From contig NZ_JABXFD010000354.1 in the NCBI RefSeq assembly GCF_013372625.1, positions 1-48,728 on the forward strand: a stretch of DNA of 48,728 bases, written 5' to 3'. The notes beneath the pieces were generated by a model, which had not been told where the DNA came from, did not search any database, and saw nothing but the letters and a program-made list of their open reading frames with translations. The DNA is from Actinomadura sp. BRA 177. Lineage in GTDB: Bacteria; Actinomycetota; Actinomycetes; Streptosporangiales; Streptosporangiaceae. The translations under genes were made by a program, and so were the position numbers. Within the stretch, counting starts at the first letter, position 1. Each line of letters opens with the position of its first letter. Shown one piece after another: positions 1 to 10,231 of the stretch.

Positions 1-260
1 AGATATGCTCTCTTCCAGTGTGGCAGGGGATGTGCATACGTGTCCGGTCGTGCGTGGTGTCGGCACGTCGGCCCCCGCTCCCACCGGCCCGCACCCATCC
101 TCACGTTCCAGCGGAACGGCCGACGTGTGGCCGTGCGGGTGGGAGGGGGTGCCGCCGGGCGGACGGGAGCATGGCCGGGGCGAACGGGACGACGGCGAGG
201 TCGCGGCGGAGTTCGCCCCGGCCCGTCCGGAACCGGCGCCGGGCGGGCGGGAGCTGAGCG

Positions 261-1094
261 TCAGACGGGTTCGGCGCCGCTGAGCAGGCGGTCCTCGATG
301 GACCGGCAGCCGGTGAACACCGAGCCGAGGCCCTCCCGGTCGATGATCTCGCGGAGCCGGGCCGGCAGCGCGGGCAGCGCCAGGCAGCCGCCCTCGGCGG
401 CCACTCGCCAGCGGATGCCGAGCAGGATCGGCAGCGGGTCGCAGCGGATCCCGAGCCGCTCGTGCATCCGCACCATGAGGTGCCGCAGGTTGCCCTCGAC
501 CAGCGTGGTCAGCGTCTCCCCCAGCCGCGGCACCGTCACCTCGTCCAGCACCCCGGACAGGTGGACGACGGTGTGGTCGCCGTCGCCGGCCTCCGTCGTG
601 GTGATCATCAGCTCGGACCGGGCGGGCGGCGTCGGGGTGAGCCCGGCGTCCCCCGGGTGCAGGGCGCGGATGGCGTCGAGCACGTGCGTGGTGTCGACGT
701 CGCCCGCCGTCCCGGCCGGGACGGGCGTGCCCGTCGCCGCCGCGACGTCCGGGAAGACCGGGACGAGCTGCGCCAGGCCGGTGAGGTGCAGCGCCCGCCG
801 CACATGCGCGGACAGCGCGGGCACCACGGCGCGCAGCGGGCAGCCGAGCAGCTGCGCCCGCGTCTCGGCGCGGGCCAGCAGGACCAGCCCGGCGGCGTCC
901 AGCAGCACCGCGTCACCGAAGTCGACGACCACGCAAGTCCGGCGCCGCCCGCCACCGGTGGCCATGGACAGGGCCCTGCTCACCCCCTCGCGGATGCCCG
1001 CGTAGTTCTGCCAGCTGATCTGCGCGGGCAGGCTCAGCACGATGAACCCTCGCCGGGTCTCGATGCTCAGGCCGGGCACGGTCGTGTCCTTCAT
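261..1094 (-). CDS. Tandem STAS-domain protein (anti-sigma-factor antagonist-like)
   Basis: 277 aa. Residues about 8-120 form a STAS domain with the usual order: a strand, the VVVDFGDAVLLDAAGL segment, then a helix and a final VVPALSAHV-type strand. Residues about 140-270 look like a second, more divergent STAS copy (VVHLSGVLDEVTVPRLGETL). STAS proteins bind anti-sigma kinases and release sigma factors, normally controlled by phosphorylation of a Ser in a D-S-x-G-L motif. Here the motif is D-A-A-G-L, so the usual phospho-acceptor is missing in the first domain. No HATPase kinase lies next to it. The gene starts 3 bp after the stop of the small upstream gene on the same strand, so the two are probably cotranscribed. 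The fold call is firm; the signalling role is inferred. Confidence 0.8.
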   Translation of the reverse strand: MKDTTVPGLSIETRRGFIVLSLPAQISWQNYAGIREGVSRALSMATGGGRRRTCVVVDFGDAVLLDAAGLVLLARAETRAQLLGCPLRAVVPALSAHVRRALHLTGLAQLVPVFPDVAAATGTPVPAGTAGDVDTTHVLDAIRALHPGDAGLTPTPPARSELMITTTEAGDGDHTVVHLSGVLDEVTVPRLGETLTTLVEGNLRHLMVRMHERLGIRCDPLPILLGIRWRVAAEGGCLALPALPARLREIIDREGLGSVFTGCRSIEDRLLSGAEPV

Positions 1095-1097
1095 ACG

Positions 1098-1418
1098 TCA
1101 CATCCCGATCGGGGTTCTGGCGGCCGCGCGCGCGGGCCGGGGCGGGGCGGTCAGGGTGGAGCCTGGCGGTCTGGACACCGTCGGGCCGTCCGGATAGGGC
1201 GGCCGGCCGCCCCGCACGACGCCCGTGAGCCGGGACGCGGCGAGACGCTCGATGGTCCGTTCCTCGGGCCGCACCCCGAGATGGGTGCAGCAGCACCACA
1301 GGTCGTCGACGCAGCGGCGCACGTTCTCAGCCGGAATGTCGGCGAAGCGAACGCGCAGCCGCGCCACGAGCTCATCGCGCGTCGGTACGACCGATGGCGA
1401 CTTCTCCCAGCGCTCCAC
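1098..1418 (-). CDS. Small helical protein upstream of STAS gene
   Basis: 106 aa. The N-terminal 65 residues look like a short helical domain (TRDELVARLRVRFADIP, then VRRCVDDLWCCCTHLGV) of a kind often seen in actinobacteria as small stand-alone proteins. The C-terminal 40 residues are Pro/Arg-rich and probably disordered. It ends 3 bp before the STAS start, suggesting one transcript. A cluster of three cysteines (CCC) sits in the helical part. I do not recognise a function. Start choice is uncertain; an internal start a few codons later is possible. Confidence 0.55.
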   Translation of the reverse strand: MERWEKSPSVVPTRDELVARLRVRFADIPAENVRRCVDDLWCCCTHLGVRPEERTIERLAASRLTGVVRGGRPPYPDGPTVSRPPGSTLTAPPRPARAAARTPIGM

Positions 1419-1436
1419 TGTCCCTCCGATCGCTTT

Positions 1437-1490
1437 GGACGGACGCTTTCCGTCCGAACGGATCAGAACCCGCCGGTCAGGCGGGTTCTG
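1437..1490. promoter_or_regulatory. Two adjacent perfect hairpins in the treS upstream region
   Basis: First hairpin: GGACGGA (1437-1443), 5-nt loop, TCCGTCC (1449-1455). Second: CAGAACCCGCC (1464-1474), 5-nt loop, GGCGGGTTCTG (1480-1490), an 11-bp perfect stem. They lie in the 375-bp gap (1419-1793) between the divergent small gene and treS, 19-72 bp upstream of the small gene's start. Neither has a T-tract. They may be operators, an mRNA leader element for the minus-strand operon, or a terminator for upstream antisense transcription. Nothing else recognisable was seen in the gap. Confidence 0.4.
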
Positions 1491-1793
1491 AGCTTGGAAA
1501 CGACCTACCCGAGGGGTCCGCCAGAAAAAGCGACGAACCTAAAAACACGGACATGACACAACCGTCGCGCGGCAAGTCCTCCGGAGCCGCGGCGCCAGCG
1601 AACGAGCCGTGCACAGCCGGGTTTTTGCGCGACTTTCCCGCCCCGTGCCCGCACCGCTGCCGGGCGATGACCAACGCGGCGGCGGTCACGGACCGTACGG
1701 AACTTTTTACGGAAGGTTGCCTGTCGCGAACGTCGGTCGCACCGCCTGCGGGAATTGCTGATCTAGATGTCTCCAACACACCCGGGGTGACCC

Positions 1794-3635
1794 ATGCACG
1801 GCCAGCCGAAGAACACCACCCGCAGCACGTCCGACCAGGTCACCACACCGAAGGCGGACATCAGGCCCATCGCGGACGCGGACGGGGCGCCGGCCGCCGG
1901 GGCGGTCCCCGACCCGTTCGACGAGGAGGCGCCGCACACCCCGCACTGGTTCAAGACGGCGGTGTTCTACGAGGTGTCGGTGCGCGGATTCGCCGACTCC
2001 AACAACGACGGCTACGGCGACCTGCGCGGCCTCATCTCCCGGCTGGACCACCTGCAATGGCTCGGCATCGACTGCCTGTGGCTGCTGCCCATCTACCAGT
2101 CACCGCTCAAAGACGGCGGCTACGACATCGCCAACTACACCAGCATCCTGCCCGACTTCGGGGAACTGGGCGACTTCGTCGAACTCGTGGAACAGGCGCA
2201 TGCGCGCGGTATTCGCGTGATCGCCGATCTGGTGATGAACCACACCTCCGACCAGCACCCCTGGTTCCAGGCATCGCGCACCGACCCCGACGGGCCGTTC
2301 GGCGACTTCTACATGTGGGCCGACGACGACACCGGCTACCCCGACGCCCGCATCATCTTCGTCGACACCGAATCCTCCAACTGGACCTACGACCCCGTCC
2401 GCGGCCAGTACTACTGGCACCGCTTCTTCACCCACCAACCCGACCTCAACTACGACAACCCCGACGTCCAAGACGCCATGCTCGAAAACCTCCGCTTCTG
2501 GCTCGACCTCGGAATCGACGGATTCCGCCTGGACGCCGTCCCCTACCTGTACGCCCGCGAAGGCACCAACTGCGAAAACCTCCCCGAAACCCACACCTAC
2601 CTCAAACGCGTCCGCGCCGAAGTCGACCGCCTCTACCCCGACCGCGTCCTGCTCGCCGAAGCCAACCAATGGCCCGGCGACGTCGTCGAATACTTCGGCG
2701 ACCCCGCCGCCGGCGGCGACGAATGCCACATGGCCTTCCACTTCCCCGTCATGCCCCGCATCTTCATGGCCGTCCGCCGCGAACAGCGCTACCCCATCTC
2801 CGAAATCATGGCCCAAACCCCCAAAATCCCCGAATCCTGCCAATGGGGCATCTTCCTGCGCAACCACGACGAACTCACCCTGGAGATGGTCACCGACGAA
2901 GAACGCGACTACATGTACACCGAATACGCCAAAGACCCCCGCATGAAAGCCAACATCGGCATCCGCCGCCGCCTCGCCCCCCTCCTGGACAACGACCGCA
3001 ACCAACTCGAACTCTTCACCGCCCTCCTCCTGAGCCTCCCCGGCTCACCCGTCCTGTACTACGGCGACGAAATCGGCATGGGCGACAACATCTGGCTCGG
3101 CGACCGCGACGCCGTCCGCACCCCCATGCAATGGACCCCCGACCGCAACGCCGGCTTCTCCCACTGCGACCCCGCCCGCCTCTACCTGCCCGTCATCATG
3201 GACCCCATCTACGGCTACCAGGCCGTCAACGTCGAAGCACAAGCCAACAACCCCGGCTCCCTGCTGCACTGGACCCGCAAAATGATCGAGATCCGGCAGC
3301 GCCACCCCGTCTTCGGCGTCGGCTCCTACGTCGAACTATCCGCCTCCAACCCCTCGGTCCTGGCCTTCACCCGCGAGATCAACGGCGGGGACACCAACCA
3401 GTGGGGCGGCATGGACACCGTCCTCTGCGTGAACAACCTGTCCCGCTTCCCGCAGCCGGTCGAACTGGACCTGCGGCGCTTCCGGGGCTCCACGCCGATC
3501 GAGTGCATGGGCGGCGTCCAGTTCCCGGCCATCGGCGACCTGCCCTACCTGCTGACGCTGCCCGGCCACGGCTTCTACTGGTTCCTGCTTCCGCCGGCGC
3601 CCGAGGAGACCGAGCCGGGTGAAGGAGTGATGTAG
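1794..3635 (+). CDS. treS: Trehalose synthase (maltose alpha-D-glucosyltransferase), GH13
   Basis: 613 aa, normal TreS length, with an N-terminal extension of about 45 residues before the conserved [18 protein letters not shown]. The enzyme interconverts maltose and trehalose and, in actinobacteria, feeds maltose to maltokinase for GlgE-dependent alpha-glucan synthesis. GH13 catalytic residues are visible: nucleophile Asp247 (GFRLDAV), acid/base Glu289 (LLAEAN) and transition-state Asp359 (RNHDE). The TreS-type [11 protein letters not shown] segment follows. A GGGGTGA stretch precedes the ATG. Maltokinase begins 2 bp after the stop, so the two are cotranscribed. The codons for Glu, Gln and Lys switch to A-ending forms in roughly 2370-3290, unlike both ends of the gene. 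Confidence 0.95.
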   Translation: MHGQPKNTTRSTSDQVTTPKADIRPIADADGAPAAGAVPDPFDEEAPHTPHWFKTAVFYEVSVRGFADSNNDGYGDLRGLISRLDHLQWLGIDCLWLLPIYQSPLKDGGYDIANYTSILPDFGELGDFVELVEQAHARGIRVIADLVMNHTSDQHPWFQASRTDPDGPFGDFYMWADDDTGYPDARIIFVDTESSNWTYDPVRGQYYWHRFFTHQPDLNYDNPDVQDAMLENLRFWLDLGIDGFRLDAVPYLYAREGTNCENLPETHTYLKRVRAEVDRLYPDRVLLAEANQWPGDVVEYFGDPAAGGDECHMAFHFPVMPRIFMAVRREQRYPISEIMAQTPKIPESCQWGIFLRNHDELTLEMVTDEERDYMYTEYAKDPRMKANIGIRRRLAPLLDNDRNQLELFTALLLSLPGSPVLYYGDEIGMGDNIWLGDRDAVRTPMQWTPDRNAGFSHCDPARLYLPVIMDPIYGYQAVNVEAQANNPGSLLHWTRKMIEIRQRHPVFGVGSYVELSASNPSVLAFTREINGGDTNQWGGMDTVLCVNNLSRFPQPVELDLRRFRGSTPIECMGGVQFPAIGDLPYLLTLPGHGFYWFLLPPAPEETEPGEGVM

Positions 3636-3637
3636 CC

Positions 3638-5065
3638 GTGCCGCCGCCCGACCATTCCCTCGTTCGGCTCCTGTCCGACTGGCTGCCCAGGCAGCGGTGG
3701 TTCGGCGGCAAGGACGGCCCCATCGACGACGTCTCCATCGGCACCGCCACCGAGCTGCGCGCCGGCGACCCGTCGCTGCACCATCTCGTCCTGGACGTCC
3801 GGCAGCACGGCGGCACCGACCACTACCAGGTGCTCCTCGGCGTCCGGCACGAGCTGCCCGACCGGCTGCGGCCCTGCGCGATCGGCCGGACGACCGGCGA
3901 GCCCGCGATCACCGGGCACGTCTACGACGCCGCGCACGACCCCGAGCTGACCGGGATCCTGCTCGACCTCATGGCGGACGAGACGGCCGTCGGGCCGCTG
4001 CAGTTCCGCCGCGCCCCCGGGACCGGCATCCGCACGGACCTGGAGGGCCTGCCGACCTCCGCCGAGCAGAGCAACACCTCGCTCATCTTCGGCGACGCCT
4101 ACATCTGCAAGCTGTTCCGGCACCTGTCCCCCGGCGTCAACCCCGACCTGGAGGTCAACCTCGCGCTGTCCCGCCAGGGCTGCGAGCACGTCCCGGCCGT
4201 GCACGGCTGGATCGAGCTGAATCCGGGCGCGGACGGCGACGACGAGCCGGTCACGCTGGCGCTGCTGTCGGAGTTCCTCCGCACCGGGACGGACGGCTGG
4301 CAGCTCGCGCTCACCAGCGTCCGCGACTGGTTCGCGCAGCCGTCGCCGCCGGGACCGGCCACCGAGTTCACCACCAGCGACGCGGGGGACGCCGGCGGCG
4401 ACTTCGCCGCCGAGGCCGAGCGGCTCGGCGCCGCCACCGCCGAGGTGCACCGCGACCTCGCCGCCGCGTTCGGCGTGACGCAGACGCCGCCCGGGGTGCT
4501 GCGCGACATCGTCTTCGGGATGAACGAGCAGCTCGACCAGGTCACCGCCGCCGTCCCGGACCTGCGCCCGCACGCGCACGCGATCCGGGAGGTGTTCGAC
4601 CGGGTCGCGGCCGAGGCGGCGTCGCTGCCGTTCCAGCGGATCCACGGCGACTACCACCTCGGCCAGGCCATGCGCACCGACGCGGGCTGGTTCCTGCTGG
4701 ACTTCGAGGGCGAGCCGGCCCGCGCCGCCGCCGAGCGCCGCGCCCTCGCGCACCCGCTGCGCGACGTCGCCGGGATGCTGCGCTCCTTCGAGTACGCGGC
4801 GCGGTTCCTGCTCGTGCGGGACGGCGACCTCCCGGCCGGCGCCGCCGACACGCTGGAGCAGCGCGCCCGGACGTGGGCGGAGCGGAACCGGGCCGCGTTC
4901 TGCCGCGGCTACGCGGCCGCCGGCGGGCCCGACCCTGCCGCGCACGCGGCGCTGGTGCGGGCGTTCGAGTTCGACAAAGCGGTCTACGAGGTCCGGTACG
5001 AGGCGCGGAACCGGCCGTCCTGGCTGCCCGTCCCGCTGAAGTCCCTCGCCAGCCTCGCGAGCTGA
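3638..5065 (+). CDS. mak: Maltokinase
   Basis: 475 aa, GTG start 2 bp after treS. It phosphorylates maltose with ATP to maltose-1-phosphate, the donor for GlgE. The aminoglycoside-phosphotransferase-like kinase fold shows the catalytic loop IHGDYHLGQ (Asp338) and the metal-binding DFEGEPAR (Asp355); the N-terminal cap begins with LLSDWLPRQRWFGGKD, typical of maltokinases. The gene is often called pep2. TreS and maltokinase occur as adjacent or fused genes in many actinobacteria, which supports the call. A short GC-rich inverted repeat (5067-5082) follows the stop. Confidence 0.93.
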   Translation: MPPPDHSLVRLLSDWLPRQRWFGGKDGPIDDVSIGTATELRAGDPSLHHLVLDVRQHGGTDHYQVLLGVRHELPDRLRPCAIGRTTGEPAITGHVYDAAHDPELTGILLDLMADETAVGPLQFRRAPGTGIRTDLEGLPTSAEQSNTSLIFGDAYICKLFRHLSPGVNPDLEVNLALSRQGCEHVPAVHGWIELNPGADGDDEPVTLALLSEFLRTGTDGWQLALTSVRDWFAQPSPPGPATEFTTSDAGDAGGDFAAEAERLGAATAEVHRDLAAAFGVTQTPPGVLRDIVFGMNEQLDQVTAAVPDLRPHAHAIREVFDRVAAEAASLPFQRIHGDYHLGQAMRTDAGWFLLDFEGEPARAAAERRALAHPLRDVAGMLRSFEYAARFLLVRDGDLPAGAADTLEQRARTWAERNRAAFCRGYAAAGGPDPAAHAALVRAFEFDKAVYEVRYEARNRPSWLPVPLKSLASLAS

Positions 5066-5066
5066 C

Positions 5067-5082
5067 CCGGGCCCCGGCCCGG
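5067..5082. terminator. Possible weak terminator between mak and gntR
   Basis: CCGGGCC, 2 nt, GGCCCGG immediately after the mak stop and before the convergent gntR stop. The loop is too tight for the full stem and there is no T-tract, so the call is weak. Confidence 0.25.
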
Positions 5083-5089
5083 CGTCCGG

Positions 5090-5932
5090 TCACAGGTCGA
5101 TCGAGTAGTCGAGGACGACGCGGTCGGCGGGCAGCACGATCTCCCGGCACACCTCCATCACGCCGTCGCGCGCGAGCATCCGGCGGGTGATGCCGAGGAC
5201 CGGCACGCCGCCGGTCATCCGCAGCGTGTCGGCCTCCTCGGGGGTCGGCATGCGGGACCGGACGGCCTCCTCCACCCGGACCGGCGGATGCCCGAGGTAG
5301 GCGAGCTGCGCGAGCGTCCCGCCGGGCCACGGCTCGCGCGCCGGGTCGGAGACGGGCGTCTCGCCGACGAGGTCCCACGGCAGGTAGTTGACAGAGATCT
5401 GCTGCGGCTCCCCGCGCGCGTAGAAGACGAACCGGCGGCGCAGCAGCTCGGTGCCGGCCGGCAGCTCGAACAGCGCGCCCAGCTCGCCGTCCGCCCGCAC
5501 CCGGGTGAACTCCTTGTCGAGCCGGTACTCCGCCCAGGAGATCTTCTGGTCGCGGGTGAAGGTCGTCTCGGGCACGGCCATGGGCCGCGTCACCGCCCGG
5601 TACCGGTCCATCGCGACGCGGCGCGCCGGCGGGATCACCTTGACGAGCGTGCCGCCGCCGCGGCGGGTCTCGACGAGCCCCTCCCCGCGCAGCAGCGCGA
5701 CCGCCTGCCGGATGACGATCTCCGAGACGCCGTGGGTCTCGCACAGCTCCGCGATGGTCGGCAGCCGCGTCCCCGGCGGCAGGGCGCCGTCCCGGATGGC
5801 CTCCCGCAGCGTGTCGGCGATGCGCAGGTAGGCGGGTCGGTCCGGCACCGGCGTCACCTCCCAACTCGGGTTGCCATCCGTTCGAGCCGCGTTCGACCTC
5901 CCGTTCGATCCTGGTTCGTCCCTCCCCGTCAT
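5090..5932 (-). CDS. GntR family regulator, HutC type (UTRA domain)
   Basis: 280 aa. A winged HTH at about residues 30-98 (AYLRIADTLREAIRDGALPPGTRLPTIAEL, then SEIVIRQAVALLRGEGLVETRRGGGTLV) is followed by a UTRA ligand-binding domain at about 115-278, which defines the HutC branch of GntR regulators. The effector cannot be told from sequence. It is divergent from a 72-aa gene, and the gap holds the palindrome at 6008-6023, a likely autoregulatory operator. The ATG is preceded by GGAAGG; a start about 30 codons later would remove a poorly conserved N-terminus. It lies between mak and glgB, but a role in alpha-glucan control is only a guess. Confidence 0.88.
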   Translation of the reverse strand: MTGRDEPGSNGRSNAARTDGNPSWEVTPVPDRPAYLRIADTLREAIRDGALPPGTRLPTIAELCETHGVSEIVIRQAVALLRGEGLVETRRGGGTLVKVIPPARRVAMDRYRAVTRPMAVPETTFTRDQKISWAEYRLDKEFTRVRADGELGALFELPAGTELLRRRFVFYARGEPQQISVNYLPWDLVGETPVSDPAREPWPGGTLAQLAYLGHPPVRVEEAVRSRMPTPEEADTLRMTGGVPVLGITRRMLARDGVMEVCREIVLPADRVVLDYSIDL

Positions 5933-5982
5933 CCATACCTTCCACGCGCTATCCGCGAGGGCACGGTCCGCTTACGGACAGC

Positions 5983-5988
5983 TTGACA
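5983..5988 (+). promoter_or_regulatory. Possible -35 element
   Basis: TTGACA lies 62 bp upstream of the small gene at 6051, with an AT-richer stretch after it. No convincing -10 hexamer sits at 16-19 bp, so this is a weak promoter call. The palindrome at 6008-6023 would lie at or just after the start site. Confidence 0.3.
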
Positions 5989-6007
5989 CCTCTTAGACCA
6001 AGTAAGA

Positions 6008-6023
6008 CTTTTGTATACAGAAG
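6008..6023. promoter_or_regulatory. Candidate GntR operator palindrome
   Basis: CTTTTGTATACAGAAG is a 16-bp palindrome with one mismatched pair and a perfect 8-bp core, TGTATACA. GT...AC cores are typical of GntR-family operators. It lies between the divergent gntR and small-protein genes, as expected for a site controlling both. Confidence 0.6.
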
Positions 6024-6050
6024 AACGGCCTCGGGGAAGGGACGACCTTG

Positions 6051-6269
6051 ATGGGCGACTTCGAGGACTTGAAGGCGGCCATCGAGGGGGACTTCCCGGG
6101 CTGGCAGGTGTGGCGCAGCGACGCGGGACGCTGGTACGCGACCCGCAGCGGCGACCTCACCGACGCCGAACTCCAGGCGGGATGTGCGATGACGGTGGCC
6201 GCGGACGACCCGGCGGGGCTCCGCGGACTGCTCGCCGAACAGACCCGCGGGGGGTGCGGGGACAGGTGA
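6051..6269 (+). CDS. Small conserved-type protein, WRSDAGRWYATR motif
   Basis: 72 aa from ATG at 6051, with an AAGGGA ribosome site 8-9 bp upstream. The sequence has a helix (MGDFEDLKAAIEGDF), a strand with PGWQVWRSDAGRWYATRSG, and a final helix (LTDAELQAGCAMTVAADD). Short proteins with this Trp-Arg-Ser...Trp-Tyr-Ala-Thr-Arg pattern are common next to GntR or XRE regulators in actinomycetes, as I recall; no function is known to me. It is divergent from gntR and shares the palindrome. Confidence 0.7.
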   Translation: MGDFEDLKAAIEGDFPGWQVWRSDAGRWYATRSGDLTDAELQAGCAMTVAADDPAGLRGLLAEQTRGGCGDR

Positions 6270-6347
6270 AAGAGCGCCATGGGGAACGGCGCGGCCCGGT
6301 CCGCGAGCGGGGGCGGACCGGGCCGGGGCGCCCCGATACGTCAGGTA

Positions 6348-6371
6348 CCTGTGTCGCTGAGGTGACACAGG
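6348..6371. terminator. Hairpin downstream of the small gene
   Basis: CCTGTGTC, 8-nt loop, GACACAGG, about 80 bp after the small gene's stop, without a T-tract. It is probably a terminator or mRNA 3' structure. The remaining non-coding stretch 6270-6678 shows no other recognisable element. Confidence 0.4.
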
Positions 6372-6678
6372 AATGGAGCCCAGGGCGGTGGGGTCGGTGT
6401 CACCCCTGGGGCCAGCTGGACATTGCCCACGGGACGGGCCCGGCGGACGGAGCCCGGTAGGCGTGGCCGCACGGGCGGCGCCAACATTCGACGCGACCCC
6501 ACGACGAAGAGTCGAGCCGCCCGTGCGTCCGCAACACCGTCCTCCAGCCCCCACCCACCACCATTCAACCGACGAGCTCCGCTCGACGCCCACGGCAAGC
6601 TTCAAGCTCCTGGAAACAGAGCGCCCCGGGATGTGAGACCGCCGCTTCTCGGGGCACCTCTACTGAGGTAAAGGCTCA

Positions 6679-8931
<2,253 letters not shown>

Positions 8932-8940
8932 GGTGGGCGC

Positions 8941-9294
8941 ATGCAGCGCCTGCACATCGTCCCCGGCCAGTTCATGGTGGAGCACCTGCCGCACGCGACG
9001 TTCCCCGAGGACGACGAGTGGATCGCGCTCGTGCGGGCCCCGGAGGGCCTCACCATCGTGCGGGGCGCGTCACCGTTCGCCGAGGTGGAACGCTGGGTCG
9101 GCTTCTACGGCGACACGGGCCACGGGCTCGGCGTACCCGGCATGCTGGCGGCGATCGTGGGGCCGCTCGCGGACGCCGAGGTGCCCGTCTTCGTCGCGTC
9201 CACGTACCACGCCGACCTGGTCCTCGTCCCCGAGCACCGGCTGAAGGACGCGACGACCGCGCTGCGCGACGCCGGTCACCGCGTGGAGGTCTAG
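8941..9294 (+). CDS. ACT-domain protein (CASTOR/ACT_7 type)
   Basis: 117 aa. Two ACT-like halves are visible: WIALVRAPEGLTIV...SPFAEVERWVGFYG and VPVFVASTYHADLVLVPEHRLKDATTAL. Stand-alone proteins of this kind bind amino acids; the ligand is unknown. It follows glgB by 9 bp and may be cotranscribed. Its TAG shares bases with the stop of the convergent NUDIX gene (CTAG). Confidence 0.75.
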   Translation: MQRLHIVPGQFMVEHLPHATFPEDDEWIALVRAPEGLTIVRGASPFAEVERWVGFYGDTGHGLGVPGMLAAIVGPLADAEVPVFVASTYHADLVLVPEHRLKDATTALRDAGHRVEV

Positions 9295-10160
9295 AGGCGT
9301 TCGAGGAGCCAGCGCGGGCCGGTGACGGCGGCGCCGGCCGCCTCGCAGCGGGCGCGCAGCTCCCGGTCGGCGGTGACCACCAGGTGCGCGGTGTCGGGCC
9401 CGGCGTCCTGGACGAGGTCTACGATCCGGTCGTCACCGCTGCCGGGCGCCGCCACGACGTTCACGCCGTCGGACGGCTCGTCCGCGACCCGCCGCGCCGC
9501 GCCCTCGACGACCATGACGACCTCGGGGAAGCAGCGGTCGAACGGGACGGAGCCGGCGGGCAGGCCCCGCACGCCGCCGCCCAGGGCCTTCAGGTCGTCG
9601 CGGGGCCGCGCGTTGGCGCCCGCGCGGTCCTTCCACCAGCCGTCGGCGCGGGAGCCCACGACGTTCGCCGCGTCCACGACGAGGACGAGGCCCTTCATCG
9701 CGTCCTGCAGGCGGGGCCACGACCGGGCGAACGGCTCGAACAGCTTGCGGTCGGTGACCTCCTCCAGGCGCACCCATTCCGCCCTGCGCGTCTCCCGCGA
9801 CGCGGCATCCACCGGGACGCGCTCGGACAGCGACCCCATCACGGACGTGTACATCCATCCGCCGTGGTCTTCGACGCTGGTGCCGTGCACGTTCACCACT
9901 CCGGTGTCGAGCGTGCACTCTTCGGACGTCTCGCGGAGCGCGCCCGTCACCGCGTCCTCGTGGCTGTGCAGGGCGCCGCCGAACATGCCCCACGTCCCGC
10001 CGCCGATCCCCCACCACGCGCGCTGCTGCAGCAGGATCCACACCTGGCCGCCGGCGTCGCGGTGGTAGGCCAGCAGGCCCGCGGCACCGAACCGCCCCCA
10101 GTGCGTGTGGCCCTGCCCGCAGCCGGACCAGCCGTCGCCGTCTCCCATGCGTCCGACCAT
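9291..10160 (-). CDS. NUDIX hydrolase fused to a NYN/PIN-like domain
   Basis: 289 aa. Residues about 20-150 form a NUDIX domain; the box reads GALHSHEDAVTGALRETSEE, matching G-x5-E-x7-R-E-U-x-E-E with Thr at U. Residues about 155-289 look like a NYN/YacP-type PIN-like nuclease fold, with acidic residues at VVDAANVVGS, PGSGDDRIVDLV and VVTADRELRA. NUDIX enzymes cleave nucleoside diphosphates linked to X; NYN domains are metal-dependent RNases. The fusion suggests nucleotide or RNA processing, but the substrate is unknown. It is divergent from the thioesterase gene across an inverted repeat. Confidence 0.78.
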   Translation of the reverse strand: MVGRMGDGDGWSGCGQGHTHWGRFGAAGLLAYHRDAGGQVWILLQQRAWWGIGGGTWGMFGGALHSHEDAVTGALRETSEECTLDTGVVNVHGTSVEDHGGWMYTSVMGSLSERVPVDAASRETRRAEWVRLEEVTDRKLFEPFARSWPRLQDAMKGLVLVVDAANVVGSRADGWWKDRAGANARPRDDLKALGGGVRGLPAGSVPFDRCFPEVVMVVEGAARRVADEPSDGVNVVAAPGSGDDRIVDLVQDAGPDTAHLVVTADRELRARCEAAGAAVTGPRWLLERL

Positions 10161-10208
10161 AGCGCCGGGGAACCCGTGATGAACGGCATAGTGCCGCCCC
10201 CCTGATCA

Positions 10209-10223
10209 CCGAATACCATTCGG
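10209..10223. promoter_or_regulatory. Inverted repeat before the thioesterase gene
   Basis: CCGAAT, 3 nt, ATTCGG, a perfect 6-bp inverted repeat inside an 8-bp direct repeat (GATCACCG at 10205-10212 and 10225-10232). It touches the ribosome site (GGAGA) of the gene at 10232 and sits in the divergent gap with the NUDIX gene. It could bind a repressor; no regulator gene is adjacent. Confidence 0.4.
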
Positions 10224-10231
10224 AGATCACC

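Noticed and set aside
1477-1779. 100-codon minus-strand frame upstream of treS
   Set aside because: No ribosome site, no recognisable motif, and it covers a likely control region.
3575-4945. Long minus-strand open frame of 456 codons opposite the maltokinase gene
   Set aside because: It is an antisense shadow of a clear maltokinase gene; low-complexity Arg/Gly/Val-rich sequence with no motif.
6270-6678. Possible small RNA or riboswitch before glgB
   Set aside because: Only one 8-bp hairpin was found; no conserved riboswitch core could be recognised by eye.
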